Source: an uncultured Flavobacterium sp. (lineage in GTDB: Bacteria; Bacteroidota; Bacteroidia; Flavobacteriales; Flavobacteriaceae). From it: 64,000 bases of DNA. The notes under the pieces are model-generated. The model did no database searches and was not told the origin of the DNA. It was given only the letters and a program-made list of their open reading frames with translations. How positions within the stretch are numbered: the first letter of the stretch is position 1; every line of letters starts with the position of its first letter. This document shows positions 34,121 through 43,652 of the stretch, piece by piece. The DNA is taken from assembly GCF_946481155.1 (NCBI RefSeq), contig NZ_CAMLMK010000004.1, positions 10,563 to 74,562 of the forward strand, read 5' to 3'. The translations under genes were made by a program, and so were the position numbers.

Positions 34121-35260
34121 ATGAAAAAAATAATAACCTTAACCCTGGCAGCACTATTTTTAATTGCCTGCGGAAACAAAGAAAACACCAGTTCCACCGA
34201 TGCCTTAATCGATGCGAAAAACATAAAAGGACTAAAGGAAAAAAGAGTTTCCCTACAAGCCGAATTATCTAAAATCGATGCTGCTTTAGCCGACATGGAT
34301 TCTATTAAAGAAGAAGTACTGGTAGAAGTCGCTCCCGTAATGGATACGACATTTAGCCATTATGTTGAAGTACAGGGAAATGTAGTAACCAGAGAAAATA
34401 TCCTGATCCAGCCGGAATTCTCAGGAACACTTACCGCTTTAAATGTGAAAGTCGGTCAAAGAGTGAGCAAAGGCCAGGTTTTAGGCCGCGTGGACGATGC
34501 GGGAATGGGACAGCAATTGGCCCAGGTACAAACGCAATACGAATTGGCGAAAACCACTTATGAAAGACAAAAACGTTTATGGGAACAAAAAATCGGATCT
34601 GAAATCCAGTATTTACAGGCTCAGACACAAATGATCAGTCTGCAGAAACAAGTAAACCAGATGCGTGCTCAACTTGCGAAAACCGTTATCAAAGCGCCTT
34701 TCACCGGCGTAATCGATGAAGTTTTCGTTGAAAGAGGTCAGGTTGTTGCGCCAAGCCAGCAAGGCTTAATGCGTATTGTGAATTTAAGCAACATGTATGT
34801 TACAGCTTCTGTTCCGGAAAGCAATATCGGTAAAGTGAAAGTTGGTACCGAAGTGGAAGTCTTCATCGCCTCCATCAACAAGACCATCAAAGGAAAAGTA
34901 CGTCAGGCAGCGAATTACATAAACCCGAACAACAGAAGTTTTGACATCGAGGTAGCGGTTTCCAATGCGGATAACCTGCTTCGTCCAAATCAGGTAGCGA
35001 AACTTAAAATTGTGGACTACACGAAAGCAAACACTATGGTAGTTCCGGCAAACATTGTTCAGGAAGATGCGAAAGGAAACAAGTATGTGTACCTGGTAGC
35101 AAATTCCGACGGCAAAACCGGCATTGCCAAAAAAGCCATCGTAAAAATTGGCCAGACTGCTAACAACCAAACTGAAATCCTTGACGGATTAACCAGCAAA
35201 GACATTGTGGTTACAGAAGGCGCTAACACCGTTTCCGAAGGAATGAAACTGAATTTTTAA
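34121..35260 (+). CDS. RND efflux periplasmic adaptor (lipoprotein)
   Basis: A 379-residue membrane fusion protein of the HlyD/AcrA type. A lipobox LIAC places the lipid at Cys17, so it is membrane-anchored. Then come a helical hairpin (two coiled-coil arms, about residues 30-60 and 125-190), the lipoyl/barrel-sandwich region (EFSGTLTALNVKVGQRVSKGQVLGRVDD; KAPFTGVIDEVFVERGQVV) and beta-barrel domains towards the C-terminus. It connects the TolC-like channel to the RND pump encoded by the next gene. Confidence 0.94.
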   Translation: MKKIITLTLAALFLIACGNKENTSSTDALIDAKNIKGLKEKRVSLQAELSKIDAALADMDSIKEEVLVEVAPVMDTTFSHYVEVQGNVVTRENILIQPEFSGTLTALNVKVGQRVSKGQVLGRVDDAGMGQQLAQVQTQYELAKTTYERQKRLWEQKIGSEIQYLQAQTQMISLQKQVNQMRAQLAKTVIKAPFTGVIDEVFVERGQVVAPSQQGLMRIVNLSNMYVTASVPESNIGKVKVGTEVEVFIASINKTIKGKVRQAANYINPNNRSFDIEVAVSNADNLLRPNQVAKLKIVDYTKANTMVVPANIVQEDAKGNKYVYLVANSDGKTGIAKKAIVKIGQTANNQTEILDGLTSKDIVVTEGANTVSEGMKLNF

Positions 35261-35287
35261 TAATTTAAAATTCATAATTAATTTAAT

Positions 35288-38200
35288 ATGAGCCATCACC
35301 AACAAAAAGAATTCAGCATATCGAGTTGGGCCGTAGACAACCGTGTTACAGTATATATTTTCACTTTTATAATTGTAATCACCGGAATTTACGCCTACAT
35401 CACTATGCCTCGAGAAGATTTCCCGGAAATCATCGAGAACAAAATATACATTTCTTCGGTTTTCCCTGGTAACTCGGCGGAAGACGTCGAGAAGCTGGTT
35501 ATTGAACCGCTTGAGAAGAATATTAAAAACATTAGCGGGGTAGAAAAAGTAACGTCTACTTCTTTTCAGGATTACGGAATGATTATCGCCGAATTCGGTG
35601 ACGATGTTTCCATAGATCAGGCGAAGGAAAAAATCAAGGACAAAGTCGAATTGTCGCAAGCTGATACGGATTGGCCTAATCTTGACAACGGAAGTAAAGT
35701 AGAGCCAAGCGTTTTCGAATTGAACATTTCGGAAGAAGTGCCTATTCTGAACATAAACCTTCAGGGCAACTATACGACGCAGCAGCTGAAAAAATATGGC
35801 GAATCCCTTGAAGACGACATTGAAGAAATTGCGGAAGTGAAGCAGGTTGACATTTTGGGTGTTGATGACAAAGAAGTTGAAATCGCGATCGACGTTTTCA
35901 AAATGTCGGCAGCGCAGGTAAGCTTCGACGATATCCAAAATGCGGTGAAATATGAGAACATGACGCTTTCCGGAGGTAATTTGACTTCACAAGGTTCGCG
36001 AAACAATATCCGAATCATTGGGGAAATCTCAGATCCGTCGCAGTTGGAAAACATCATCGTGAAATCGTGGGGCGGAAGTGTTTATTTAAAAGACATAGCG
36101 ACTATCCGTTTCAAAGAAAAAGAAAAAACTACGTTTGCCCGCGAAAAAGGCGAAGAAGTCGTGATGCTGAATGTTAAAAAACGCTCGGGAGAAAACATGA
36201 TTTCTGCTATTGAAGCGGTAAAAGAGAGAATAGAAAAAGCTCAGGCTTCGTACTTGCCCAAAAACCTGAAAGTTACTTTGACCAACGACCAGTCGTCACG
36301 AGTAGAGCATCAGGTAGATGAGCTATCCAACCACATTATCTTCGGTATTATCCTGGTAATGCTGGTATTGATGTTCACCATGGGATTGCGTAACTCTTTA
36401 TTTGTAGGCGCGGCAATTCCGCTTTCAATGCTGATGGCGTTCGGTATTTTATCCGCTTTTGGCGTAACCCTAAATACTATGGTATTGTTTGCCCTGGTTA
36501 TGGGTCTGGGGATGTTGGTGGATGACGGTATCGTGGTAGTTGACAACGTTTTTGCCAATATGAAAAAAGGCATGGCAAGGGTTCCGGCATCGAAAATCGG
36601 TATCGGGGAAATAGCATGGCCGGTAATTTCATCAACGGCAACAACTTTGGCAGCCTTCTTCCCGCTGGGATTATGGCCGGGTACCATGGGTAAATTCATG
36701 ATTTATTTTCCGATGACGCTTTCTGTGGTACTTGGTGCTTCGCTATTCGTGGCGATGATCATTAATGCCTCAATGACGGGAGGTTTCATGGACCTGGAAG
36801 ATAAAAACATCAACAAAAAATCCTTAATACGTTATTCCATCATCTTTGCTATTGTCGGAATTCTATTCGCTCTTCCGGGTTATTTGGGAGATATGAAACT
36901 GTTGCGTGCTTTAGGTCATTTAGCATTCATAAGCATAGGAATGATGTGGCTGTATTACAAATTCTTATTCCAATGGACACAGGATTTCCAGCACAGCTTC
37001 TTCCCGAGAATGGAGAAAAAATACCAGGCGTTTTTGGATAAGATCCTAACTGGGAGAAAACCGGTATATGCCTTAATCGGAATCATCGGAATGTTGTTCT
37101 TATCATTCATGCTGGTTGGTATTTTCCCCAGAGAAGTATTGTTTTTCCCGAATAACATTCCAAATCAGGTAATCGCTTATATCGAATATCCACAGGGAAC
37201 TGATATCGAAAAAACAAATAAAGCAACAAAATTCGTAGAGAACCAGATCATCAACACATTAACGAAATACGTCGATAAAGACACTGATAAAAATTATTTA
37301 GCGGAATCTATCGTTTCCCAGGTTGGTTTCGGCGCAGGAAATCCTCAGGTAGATGCCGGTTCGCAATCGGAAACGCCGCACAAAGGAAAAGTAACGGTTT
37401 CGTTTACGGAGTTTAAATTCCGACGAGGAATCAATACTGCCGATGTGATGGAGGAAATCCGCGGAAAAATCAAAGGAATTCCGGGGGCTTCGGTAACCGT
37501 TGAAAAAGATGCTGCCGGACCGCCTTCTGGTTATCCGATCAGTGTGCAGCTTTCGGGTACGGATTATGAAGTGATGCTGAAAGAAGCCGATAAAATGATT
37601 GCCTTCCTGAATGCGAAAAACATCCCGGGCATCGAAAAACTGAAAGTCGACATCAATAAGGAAAGTCCTGAATTAGCTGTAAAAGTGGACCGTGTAAACG
37701 CGGGAAGTCTTGGAATTTCAACCGGACAGCTTGGATTCACCCTGCGCCGTTCAGTATACGGACAGGAAATCTCTACCTATAAAGAAGGGGATGATGATTA
37801 CAACATCACCATGCGCCTTCAGGAAGACCAGCGTAAGAATGAAGACATCCTGTTCAATCAGCCGATAACGTTCCGAAACATGAACAACGGTCAGATCATG
37901 CAGGTGCCAATTTCTGCGGTAGCGCAAACCGATAAGACCAAAACGTTCAATCAGGTAAAACGTAAGAATTACAAACGAATCATGACCATTTATTCGAATG
38001 TAATTACAGGCTACAATGCCAATACGATTACCGCCGATATCAAAACCGCATTAAATAATTATAAGTTACCGGAGGGCGTTACTTATTCGTTCTCGGGCGA
38101 GCAGGAAGAACAGGGCAAGAATCAGGATTTCCTTTTCCGGGCTTTATTGTTGGCCTTGGCAGGAATTACAACGATTATCGTATTGCAGTTCAACTCGGTT

Positions 38201-38758
38201 TCCAAAACATTCATCATCATGTTCACCGTATTGCTTAGTTTCAGTGGGGTATTCTATGGCTATGTGATTGCGCAGATGGATTTTGTAATCCTGATGACGA
38301 TGATGGGAATCATCTCGCTCGCGGGGGTTGTAGTGAAGAACGGTATCGTGTTAATGGACTTCTTCGTCCTCTTATTAGATAAAAAAGTAGCCGAATTCAA
38401 TGTGGAATCGCACGATGATTTACCATTACTGGAAGTGAAAAACGTAATCATCGAAAGTGGGAAATCACGTCTTCGTCCGGTATTGTTAACAGCCTTAACG
38501 GCGGTATTAGGTTTAATTCCATTGGCAATCGGACTGAATTTCGATTTCTTCTCTCTGATTACCGATCTGAACCCGCATATTTTCATGGGTGGGGATAACG
38601 TAATCTTCTGGGGGCCATTGGCATGGACCATTATCTTCGGATTAACTTACGCAACCATTCTGACATTAGTTATGGTACCAGTAATGTTCTATTTGGTAAA
38701 ACGCACTAAATACTGGTTACGCGACAGAAAGAAAAAAACAATTGAAGCGGAAGCTTAA
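35288..38758 (+). CDS. RND efflux pump inner-membrane permease
   Basis: A 1156-residue proton-driven transporter of the AcrB/HAE group. It has the RND topology: helix 1 at about 22-42, a large periplasmic domain, a cluster of helices (about 345-560), a second periplasmic domain, and a C-terminal cluster (about 950-1140). The proton-relay region carries the conserved pair LVDDGIVVVDN in helix 4, and the second half carries LAGVVVKNGIVLMDF. Length is somewhat above the usual 1,030-1,060 because of extra sequence between the two halves (about 500-600) including additional hydrophobic segments. Substrates not deducible. Confidence 0.95.
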   Translation: MSHHQQKEFSISSWAVDNRVTVYIFTFIIVITGIYAYITMPREDFPEIIENKIYISSVFPGNSAEDVEKLVIEPLEKNIKNISGVEKVTSTSFQDYGMIIAEFGDDVSIDQAKEKIKDKVELSQADTDWPNLDNGSKVEPSVFELNISEEVPILNINLQGNYTTQQLKKYGESLEDDIEEIAEVKQVDILGVDDKEVEIAIDVFKMSAAQVSFDDIQNAVKYENMTLSGGNLTSQGSRNNIRIIGEISDPSQLENIIVKSWGGSVYLKDIATIRFKEKEKTTFAREKGEEVVMLNVKKRSGENMISAIEAVKERIEKAQASYLPKNLKVTLTNDQSSRVEHQVDELSNHIIFGIILVMLVLMFTMGLRNSLFVGAAIPLSMLMAFGILSAFGVTLNTMVLFALVMGLGMLVDDGIVVVDNVFANMKKGMARVPASKIGIGEIAWPVISSTATTLAAFFPLGLWPGTMGKFMIYFPMTLSVVLGASLFVAMIINASMTGGFMDLEDKNINKKSLIRYSIIFAIVGILFALPGYLGDMKLLRALGHLAFISIGMMWLYYKFLFQWTQDFQHSFFPRMEKKYQAFLDKILTGRKPVYALIGIIGMLFLSFMLVGIFPREVLFFPNNIPNQVIAYIEYPQGTDIEKTNKATKFVENQIINTLTKYVDKDTDKNYLAESIVSQVGFGAGNPQVDAGSQSETPHKGKVTVSFTEFKFRRGINTADVMEEIRGKIKGIPGASVTVEKDAAGPPSGYPISVQLSGTDYEVMLKEADKMIAFLNAKNIPGIEKLKVDINKESPELAVKVDRVNAGSLGISTGQLGFTLRRSVYGQEISTYKEGDDDYNITMRLQEDQRKNEDILFNQPITFRNMNNGQIMQVPISAVAQTDKTKTFNQVKRKNYKRIMTIYSNVITGYNANTITADIKTALNNYKLPEGVTYSFSGEQEEQGKNQDFLFRALLLALAGITTIIVLQFNSVSKTFIIMFTVLLSFSGVFYGYVIAQMDFVILMTMMGIISLAGVVVKNGIVLMDFFVLLLDKKVAEFNVESHDDLPLLEVKNVIIESGKSRLRPVLLTALTAVLGLIPLAIGLNFDFFSLITDLNPHIFMGGDNVIFWGPLAWTIIFGLTYATILTLVMVPVMFYLVKRTKYWLRDRKKKTIEAEA

Positions 38759-38784
38759 ACACTAGATTGATTTAATTTGTTCTT

Positions 38785-38813
38785 AAACCGCCGCAGCAAT
38801 GTGGCGGTTTTTT
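38785..38813 (+). terminator. Terminator after the efflux operon
   Basis: AAACCGCC / GGCGGTTT stem with a 10-base loop and a T tract, 26 bases after the permease stop codon. Confidence 0.88.
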
Positions 38814-38823
38814 ATTACCGGAT

Positions 38824-38863
38824 AAAAAACAAGAATGGCTGTTACGGAGTAGTAACAGCCATT
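38824..38863 (-). terminator. Terminator of the TlpA-like gene (hairpin copy 1)
   Basis: AATGGCTGTTAC / GTAACAGCCATT perfect 12-bp stem with a 6-base loop. The minus-strand reading ends in TTCTTGTTTTTT, so it terminates the minus-strand TlpA-like gene whose stop codon is 21 bases away. A related hairpin lies at 40010-40048. Confidence 0.8.
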
Positions 38864-38884
38864 TTATTATTTGCTATAAGTCTT

Positions 38885-39889
38885 TTATTTCAGCAATTCA
38901 TCTAAAACCGAAGCCAATTCTGGAGAAGAAGGTCTTGGCGCATCAGCATTTACCACTTTACCATTCGGATCAATCAATATGAATCTCGGGATTCCCATCA
39001 CATTAAAATCCTGAACAAATTTTGAATTCCAGTCTTTGTCTGCCAAAAGCTGTACTCCGGTCAATTGTTTGTCGGCTATCATTTTTTTCCATTTTTCCAT
39101 ATCGGTCTGTTTGTCAATAGAAATACTTACAAACTCAATTTTTTTATCGTGATATTTCTTTTCAACTTCCTTTAAAAACGGAATCTCTGCACGACATGGC
39201 CCACACCAGGTAGCCCAAAGATCGATGTAAACGTATTTTCCTCTGAAATCTTCCAATTTCGATTTTCCGCCTTTATAATTCACATAATCGAAAGAAGGAG
39301 CCATCGTGTTTTTCATCGCATTGCTCATTTCCTGATCTTGTTTCATCCTTTTAAAGGCCATTTTCATTTGTGCGAATTCTGATTCAGTTTCCTTTTTCTG
39401 AATAGCTACAAAAGATGCTGCTAATTTTTTATCACCCAAACGTGCCAATTTACTTTTAAGGATTTCATCGGATTTGGTATCGAAATCTGATTCATTGGAT
39501 GCAAACAACCCGCTGTAATCAACTTTTTCATCCAACAGCATCTCTTTTGCCAAAAAGTTATTTTCTGCCGCACCGCTTCCTTCATAAACTATGGATTCAT
39601 CAAACTGATTAACATCCATCCTCAATTTTAAGTCAAGACCATTTTTAAGATATAACTTCGTGTATTCCTCACCAATCTGGAGCTGATAGATTCCTTCCTC
39701 AACCGCAAAGGTCTCTTTATAGAGGCCATTGTTGCCTTTTATTGTTTTAATCGGTCTTCCATGGGAAGAAATAACCGCCTCATTAGAACTGTTCGCAATA
39801 TTCGCAGTAAACGTGACAGCATCTTTGCTTTGGCCGCAAACCGATAGTGCCGACAATAATGGTACAATAAGTAAAAAAATTTTCTTCAT
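38885..39889 (-). CDS. Exported TlpA-like thiol-disulfide oxidoreductase
   Basis: A 334-residue protein with a signal peptide (cleavage near SVCGQ, residue ~20; a cysteine in this region could also make it a lipoprotein, but the lipobox is not ideal), an N-terminal DUF4369-like region (about 25-200), and a C-terminal thioredoxin domain with W228-C229-G-P-C232 and the cis-proline segment GIPRFILIDPNGK. It probably reduces or rearranges disulfides in the periplasm; no partner gene is adjacent. It lies between two related hairpins. A TACATTTG -7 box is at 39920-39927. Confidence 0.88.
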   Translation of the reverse strand: MKKIFLLIVPLLSALSVCGQSKDAVTFTANIANSSNEAVISSHGRPIKTIKGNNGLYKETFAVEEGIYQLQIGEEYTKLYLKNGLDLKLRMDVNQFDESIVYEGSGAAENNFLAKEMLLDEKVDYSGLFASNESDFDTKSDEILKSKLARLGDKKLAASFVAIQKKETESEFAQMKMAFKRMKQDQEMSNAMKNTMAPSFDYVNYKGGKSKLEDFRGKYVYIDLWATWCGPCRAEIPFLKEVEKKYHDKKIEFVSISIDKQTDMEKWKKMIADKQLTGVQLLADKDWNSKFVQDFNVMGIPRFILIDPNGKVVNADAPRPSSPELASVLDELLK

Positions 39890-39919
39890 AGTTAGTTAGT
39901 TTTTAGAATTTTTAGTATC

Positions 39920-39927
39920 CAAATGTA
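39920..39927 (-). promoter_or_regulatory. Putative -7 box of the TlpA-like gene
   Basis: TACATTTG on the minus strand, an exact TAnnTTTG match, 30 bases upstream of the ATG. Confidence 0.55.
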
Positions 39928-40009
39928 TTTTTTTAATCATTATGCATAATTTTCCGGTTTAAACTTTAAAAAAAAATTAACACTATTCATAAATTTTCAC
40001 ATAAATCTT

Positions 40010-40048
40010 AAAAACAAGAATGGCTGTCACTACTCTGTAACAGCCATT
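40010..40048 (-). terminator. Orphan terminator-like hairpin (copy 2)
   Basis: AATGGCTGT / ACAGCCATT stem; minus-strand reading ends TTCTTGTTTTT. It shares an 18-base word (AAAAACAAGAATGGCTGT) and most of the hairpin with the terminator at 38824-38863. No minus-strand gene precedes it, so what it terminates is unclear. Confidence 0.6.
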
Positions 40049-40316
40049 CTCCTTTAAAGACACTGGGTTTTGAATCCTATCGTAAACAGATATAATCTTT
40101 TTTGAAATTCAAATCGTGATTAATTTCTGTTCACTATCGCGTCTCTAAACCATTATTTCATCTAGAAATCAAGGTCTAAAACCATATACTAATTTACGAC
40201 AATTTTAGATTTTAAAAAACTTTTGAGGCTTCATTGGTGCCTTAAACTGCTAAAATTAACACTTGTTTGGCAAAAGCGGTTGTCTTTTTAACCTCTTTTT
40301 AAATTTTATAACCAGG

Positions 40317-40347
40317 TTTCAAAGTCGGAAAATAAAACTTAAATTTG
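40317..40347 (+). promoter_or_regulatory. Putative aspS promoter
   Basis: TTTC at 40317-40320, 19 bases, then TAAATTTG at 40340-40347, 17 bases before the aspS ATG. Good fit to the Bacteroidota promoter pattern. Confidence 0.65.
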
Positions 40348-40364
40348 CATCAAATTTTATTAGA

Positions 40365-42116
40365 ATGTACAGAAGTCATAACTGCGGCGAATTGAACGCC
40401 TCAAACATCAATACTGAAGTTACCCTTGCCGGATGGGTGCAGAAATCACGCGATAAAGGTTTTATGATCTGGGTGGATTTACGTGACCGTTACGGCATTA
40501 CGCAATTGATCTTCGACGAAAGCCGTACGGACAAAACTGTTTTCGAATTGGCAAAAACGTTGGGTCGTGAATTCGTAATCCAGGTTAAGGGAACGGTTAT
40601 CGAAAGGGAATCCAAAAACCCGAATATGGCAACCGGAGATATTGAGATTTTGGTATCACAGATGACTATTCTTAATGAGGCGATTACGCCTCCCTTCACT
40701 ATTGAGGATGAAACCGATGGTGGTGAAGACATTCGTATGAAATACCGTTACTTAGACATCCGAAGAAATCCGGTAAAAAACAGTCTTTTGTTCCGTCATA
40801 AAGTAGCACAGGAAGTTCGTAATTACCTTTCCGCACAAGATTTTTGTGAGGTTGAAACTCCATATCTTATCAAATCAACTCCTGAAGGCGCACGTGATTT
40901 CGTGGTGCCTTCGCGTATGAACCCAGGGCAGTTTTATGCTTTGCCACAATCACCGCAAACCTTTAAACAGTTATTGATGGTGGGTGGAATGGACAAATAC
41001 TTCCAGATCGTGAAATGTTTCCGTGATGAGGATTTAAGAGCCGACCGTCAACCCGAGTTTACACAGATTGACTGCGAAATGGCTTTTGTGGAACAGGAAG
41101 ATATTTTGGATACTTTCGAAGGATTGACAAGACATTTATTAAAAGAAATAAAAGGCATCGACGTAGAGAAATTCCCAAGAATGACATACGATCACGCCAT
41201 GAAAACCTATGGAAATGACAAGCCGGACATCCGTTTCGGAATGGAGTTTGGCGAGTTGAATGCTGTAGCGCAACATAAAGATTTCGGCGTATTCAATTCC
41301 GCGGAATTGGTAGTCGGAATAGCTGTACCTGGCGGAGCTGCCTATACCAGAAAAGAAATTGACGCTTTGATTGACTGGGTAAAACGCCCTCAAATTGGAG
41401 CTTCGGGCATGGTTTACTGTAAATTGGAAGCCGACGGAAGCCTAAAATCTTCAGTAGACAAATTCTACGATCAGGAAGACCTGAAAAAATGGGCAGAAGC
41501 CACTGGAGCGAAACAAGGCGATATCATTTTCGTATTGTCCGGTCCGGAACACAAAACAAGAACGCAATTGAGTGCGCTTCGTATGGAAGTAGCAACTCGT
41601 TTAGGCTTGCGCAAACCTGACGAATTTGCACCACTTTGGGTGGTCGATTTCCCATTATTGGAATTTGATGAAGAAAGCGGACGCTATCATGCGATGCACC
41701 ACCCGTTTACGTCACCAAAACCGGAGGACATGCATTTATTAGCCACTGATCCGGGGAAAGTACGCGCAAATGCGTACGACATGGTTTTAAACGGAAATGA
41801 GATTGGCGGAGGTTCGATCCGTATCCATGATAAAGCCACGCAGCAACTGATGTTCAAATATTTAGGCTTCACCGAAGAGGAAGCGAAAAACCAGTTCGGT
41901 TTCCTTATGGATGCATTCCAGTTTGGAGCACCGCCACATGGAGGTCTTGCTTTCGGATTGGACCGATTAGTAGCCATTTTGGGCGGACAGGAAACGATCA
42001 GGGATTTCATTGCCTTTCCGAAAAACAACTCAGGAAGAGACGTAATGATTGATGCTCCATCGATTATTGACGACAAGCAACTGGATGAACTTTCCATAAA
42101 ACTCAACCTAAAATAA
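40365..42116 (+). CDS. aspS: Aspartyl-tRNA synthetase
   Basis: Class IIb synthetase charging tRNA-Asp. The 583-residue bacterial-type enzyme has the N-terminal OB anticodon-binding domain (about 1-105), the class II core with motif 2 ([18 protein letters not shown]), the bacterial-specific GAD insertion in the middle and motif 3 ([12 protein letters not shown]) near the C-terminus. The start is the ATG at 40365 ([11 protein letters not shown]), a typical AspRS N-terminus; a longer frame extends through the promoter and is rejected. Confidence 0.97.
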   Translation: MYRSHNCGELNASNINTEVTLAGWVQKSRDKGFMIWVDLRDRYGITQLIFDESRTDKTVFELAKTLGREFVIQVKGTVIERESKNPNMATGDIEILVSQMTILNEAITPPFTIEDETDGGEDIRMKYRYLDIRRNPVKNSLLFRHKVAQEVRNYLSAQDFCEVETPYLIKSTPEGARDFVVPSRMNPGQFYALPQSPQTFKQLLMVGGMDKYFQIVKCFRDEDLRADRQPEFTQIDCEMAFVEQEDILDTFEGLTRHLLKEIKGIDVEKFPRMTYDHAMKTYGNDKPDIRFGMEFGELNAVAQHKDFGVFNSAELVVGIAVPGGAAYTRKEIDALIDWVKRPQIGASGMVYCKLEADGSLKSSVDKFYDQEDLKKWAEATGAKQGDIIFVLSGPEHKTRTQLSALRMEVATRLGLRKPDEFAPLWVVDFPLLEFDEESGRYHAMHHPFTSPKPEDMHLLATDPGKVRANAYDMVLNGNEIGGGSIRIHDKATQQLMFKYLGFTEEEAKNQFGFLMDAFQFGAPPHGGLAFGLDRLVAILGGQETIRDFIAFPKNNSGRDVMIDAPSIIDDKQLDELSIKLNLK

Positions 42117-42121
42117 TACAT

Positions 42122-42149
42122 AAAAAGCGACCTTAAGGGTCGCTTTTTT
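42122..42149. terminator. Terminator after aspS
   Basis: AAAAAGCGACC / GGTCGCTTTTT inverted repeat with a small loop and a T tract, 5 bases after the aspS stop codon. Confidence 0.9.
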
Positions 42150-42228
42150 ATTTAATTGTTACTTAATTAACTTTTCCGCAACGTTTTCGAAACATAATCG
42201 GTTTTTTTTAAAAATTTTTGTCAAAAAC

Positions 42229-42258
42229 TTGTTTGCTTGATAAAAAATTATATCTTTG
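42229..42258 (+). promoter_or_regulatory. Putative promoter of the cold-shock gene
   Basis: TTG at 42229-42231, 19 bases, then TATCTTTG at 42251-42258, giving a leader of about 25 bases. Confidence 0.65.
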
Positions 42259-42287
42259 GAATATTATTAATTATTTTTATTTACAGA

Positions 42288-42488
42288 ATGCGAACAGGTA
42301 AAGTAAAATTCTTTATTGAATCTAAAGGATATGGATTCATTACAGACGACGAAACAGGTAATGACATTTTTGTTCATGCAACTGGTCTTAAAGCGGAAGG
42401 TTTAAGCGAAGGAACAAAAGTATCTTACGTAGAAGAAGAAGGAAGAAAAGGTAAAGTAGCTGCTGATGTAGTTGTTATCGAAGACTAA
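42288..42488 (+). CDS. Cold-shock domain protein
   Basis: A 66-residue single-domain nucleic-acid-binding protein. RNP1 is KGYGFI (residues 13-18) and RNP2 is DIFVHAT (near 27-33). The whole chain is one OB-fold CSD, with no extension. It would act as an RNA chaperone; whether it is cold-induced cannot be told, since the leader is short. The ATG at 42288 is preferred over an upstream frame that runs through the promoter. It is monocistronic, with a terminator at 42521. Confidence 0.95.
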   Translation: MRTGKVKFFIESKGYGFITDDETGNDIFVHATGLKAEGLSEGTKVSYVEEEGRKGKVAADVVVIED

Positions 42489-42520
42489 TATATATTATTT
42501 TTTGATTACCTAGAAAAGTT

Positions 42521-42549
42521 AACCGCTCCAAATTGGGGCGGTTTTTTTT
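42521..42549 (+). terminator. Terminator after the cold-shock gene
   Basis: AACCGCTCCA / TGGGGCGGTT stem (one G-T pair) with a 2- to 4-base loop and a run of T residues. Confidence 0.88.
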
Positions 42550-42660
42550 GTTAAGAATTTTCTTAAAAGCACTGACAACGCTACGTTAATTATTTGTAAT
42601 TAGTCTAAATATGTTTTACATTTATAGGTAGTATATCAACAAAATCATTAAAAAATTAGG

Positions 42661-42690
42661 TTGTGTTTAAAGTTTAGGAATGTATATTTG
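42661..42690 (+). promoter_or_regulatory. Putative promoter of the nuo operon
   Basis: TTG at 42661-42663, 19 bases, then TATATTTG at 42683-42690, 30 bases before nuoA. A second, weaker element (TACATTTA near 42617) lies further upstream. Confidence 0.68.
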
Positions 42691-42720
42691 TGGATTCTTT
42701 CATAAAAAAGAAATTTAGCC

Positions 42721-43086
42721 ATGCAAACAAACCAAATCGATTACATTCCTATTGCAATGCAATTACTTCTGGCTGTGGGATTTGTGGTGACAACCATCAT
42801 GATTTCCGGCTTTTTGGGACCGAAAAGACATTCTAAGAATAAAGACAAAAACTTTGAGTGCGGAATCGAGTCTGTAGGTAACGCTCGTGTTCCTTTCTCA
42901 GTTAAATATTTCCTGGTTGCCATTCTTTTTGTGCTTTTCGACGTCGAGGTGATTTTTATGTACCCTTGGGCAGTGAATTTCAAGGAAATGGGCTTGGAAG
43001 GATTAGCAAAAATGGGGATCTTCATGGCACTTCTGGTAATTGGTTTTTACTATGTTATCAAGAAGAAAGGTTTAGAGTGGGAATAA
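42721..43086 (+). CDS. nuoA: NADH-quinone oxidoreductase subunit A
   Basis: Membrane subunit of complex I near the quinone-entry junction. 121 residues with three membrane helices (about 11-31, 62-82, 92-112). Conserved blocks are KNFECGIESVGNARVPFSVKYF and LFDVEVIFMYPWA. It is the first of fourteen nuo genes in the canonical A-N order, 12 bases before nuoB. Confidence 0.96.
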   Translation: MQTNQIDYIPIAMQLLLAVGFVVTTIMISGFLGPKRHSKNKDKNFECGIESVGNARVPFSVKYFLVAILFVLFDVEVIFMYPWAVNFKEMGLEGLAKMGIFMALLVIGFYYVIKKKGLEWE

Positions 43087-43098
43087 AAAATTAAGAAA

Positions 43099-43650
43099 AT
43101 GAGCGATTCATCAAAATATAAAACGGTAGACGCTCCGGAAGGATACGCCGGAGAAGGTTTTTTTGCTACCAAACTAAGCGATGTGGTAGGATTAGCCAGA
43201 GCAAATTCATTATGGCCATTGCCTTTTGCTACTTCTTGCTGCGGAATTGAGTTTATGGCCACCATGGCATCGCATTATGACGTGGCACGTTTCGGATCCG
43301 AGCGTATGAGTTTCTCTCCGCGTCAGGCCGATATGTTGCTGGTTATGGGAACCATCGCAAAAAAAATGGCACCGATTTTACGCGAAGTATACGAACAAAT
43401 GTCAGAGCCAAAATGGGTTATCGCCGTGGGAGCATGCGCTTCATCAGGAGGTATTTTTGACACGTATTCCGTACTTCAGGGAATCGACAAAGTAATTCCG
43501 GTAGACGTTTACGTTCCGGGCTGCCCGCCAAGACCTGAGCAAATCTTAGACGGCATCATGCGTCTGCAGGAAATCGTGAAAAACGAATCCGTAAGAAGAA
43601 GAAGCTCTGACGAATACAACGATTTATTAGGTTCTTATAACATCAAATAA
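43099..43650 (+). CDS. nuoB: NADH-quinone oxidoreductase subunit B
   Basis: Carries the terminal 4Fe-4S cluster N2 that reduces the quinone. 183 residues; the cluster cysteines are in TSCCGIEF (about residues 50-52), GACASSGG and VPGCPPRPEQ. It lies between nuoA and nuoC with a 2-base gap to nuoC. Confidence 0.97.
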   Translation: MSDSSKYKTVDAPEGYAGEGFFATKLSDVVGLARANSLWPLPFATSCCGIEFMATMASHYDVARFGSERMSFSPRQADMLLVMGTIAKKMAPILREVYEQMSEPKWVIAVGACASSGGIFDTYSVLQGIDKVIPVDVYVPGCPPRPEQILDGIMRLQEIVKNESVRRRSSDEYNDLLGSYNIK

Positions 43651-43652
43651 AA

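Larger units (their letters stand above)
39890..40364. other. 475-base intergenic region before aspS
   Basis: Contains the minus-strand -7 box for the TlpA-like gene (39920-39927), a terminator-like hairpin facing the minus strand (40010-40048) with no recognisable gene before it, and the aspS promoter (40317-40347). The stretch from 40050 to about 40300 is A/T-rich with no convincing reading frame on either strand. Confidence 0.7.

Noticed and set aside
35189..35938. A 249-codon open frame on the minus strand across the end of the adaptor and the start of the RND permease
   Set aside because: It lies fully antisense to two well-supported efflux genes, has no family resemblance and is rich in Phe/Asn/Arg runs expected from reverse reading of coding DNA.
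40263..40364. Extension of aspS by 34 residues
   Set aside because: It would run through the promoter boxes at 40317-40347 and precede the typical AspRS N-terminus.
42551..42660. A search for a riboswitch or sRNA in the gap before nuoA
   Set aside because: Only A/T-rich sequence and a weak TACATTTA element were visible; no stable conserved-looking structure.
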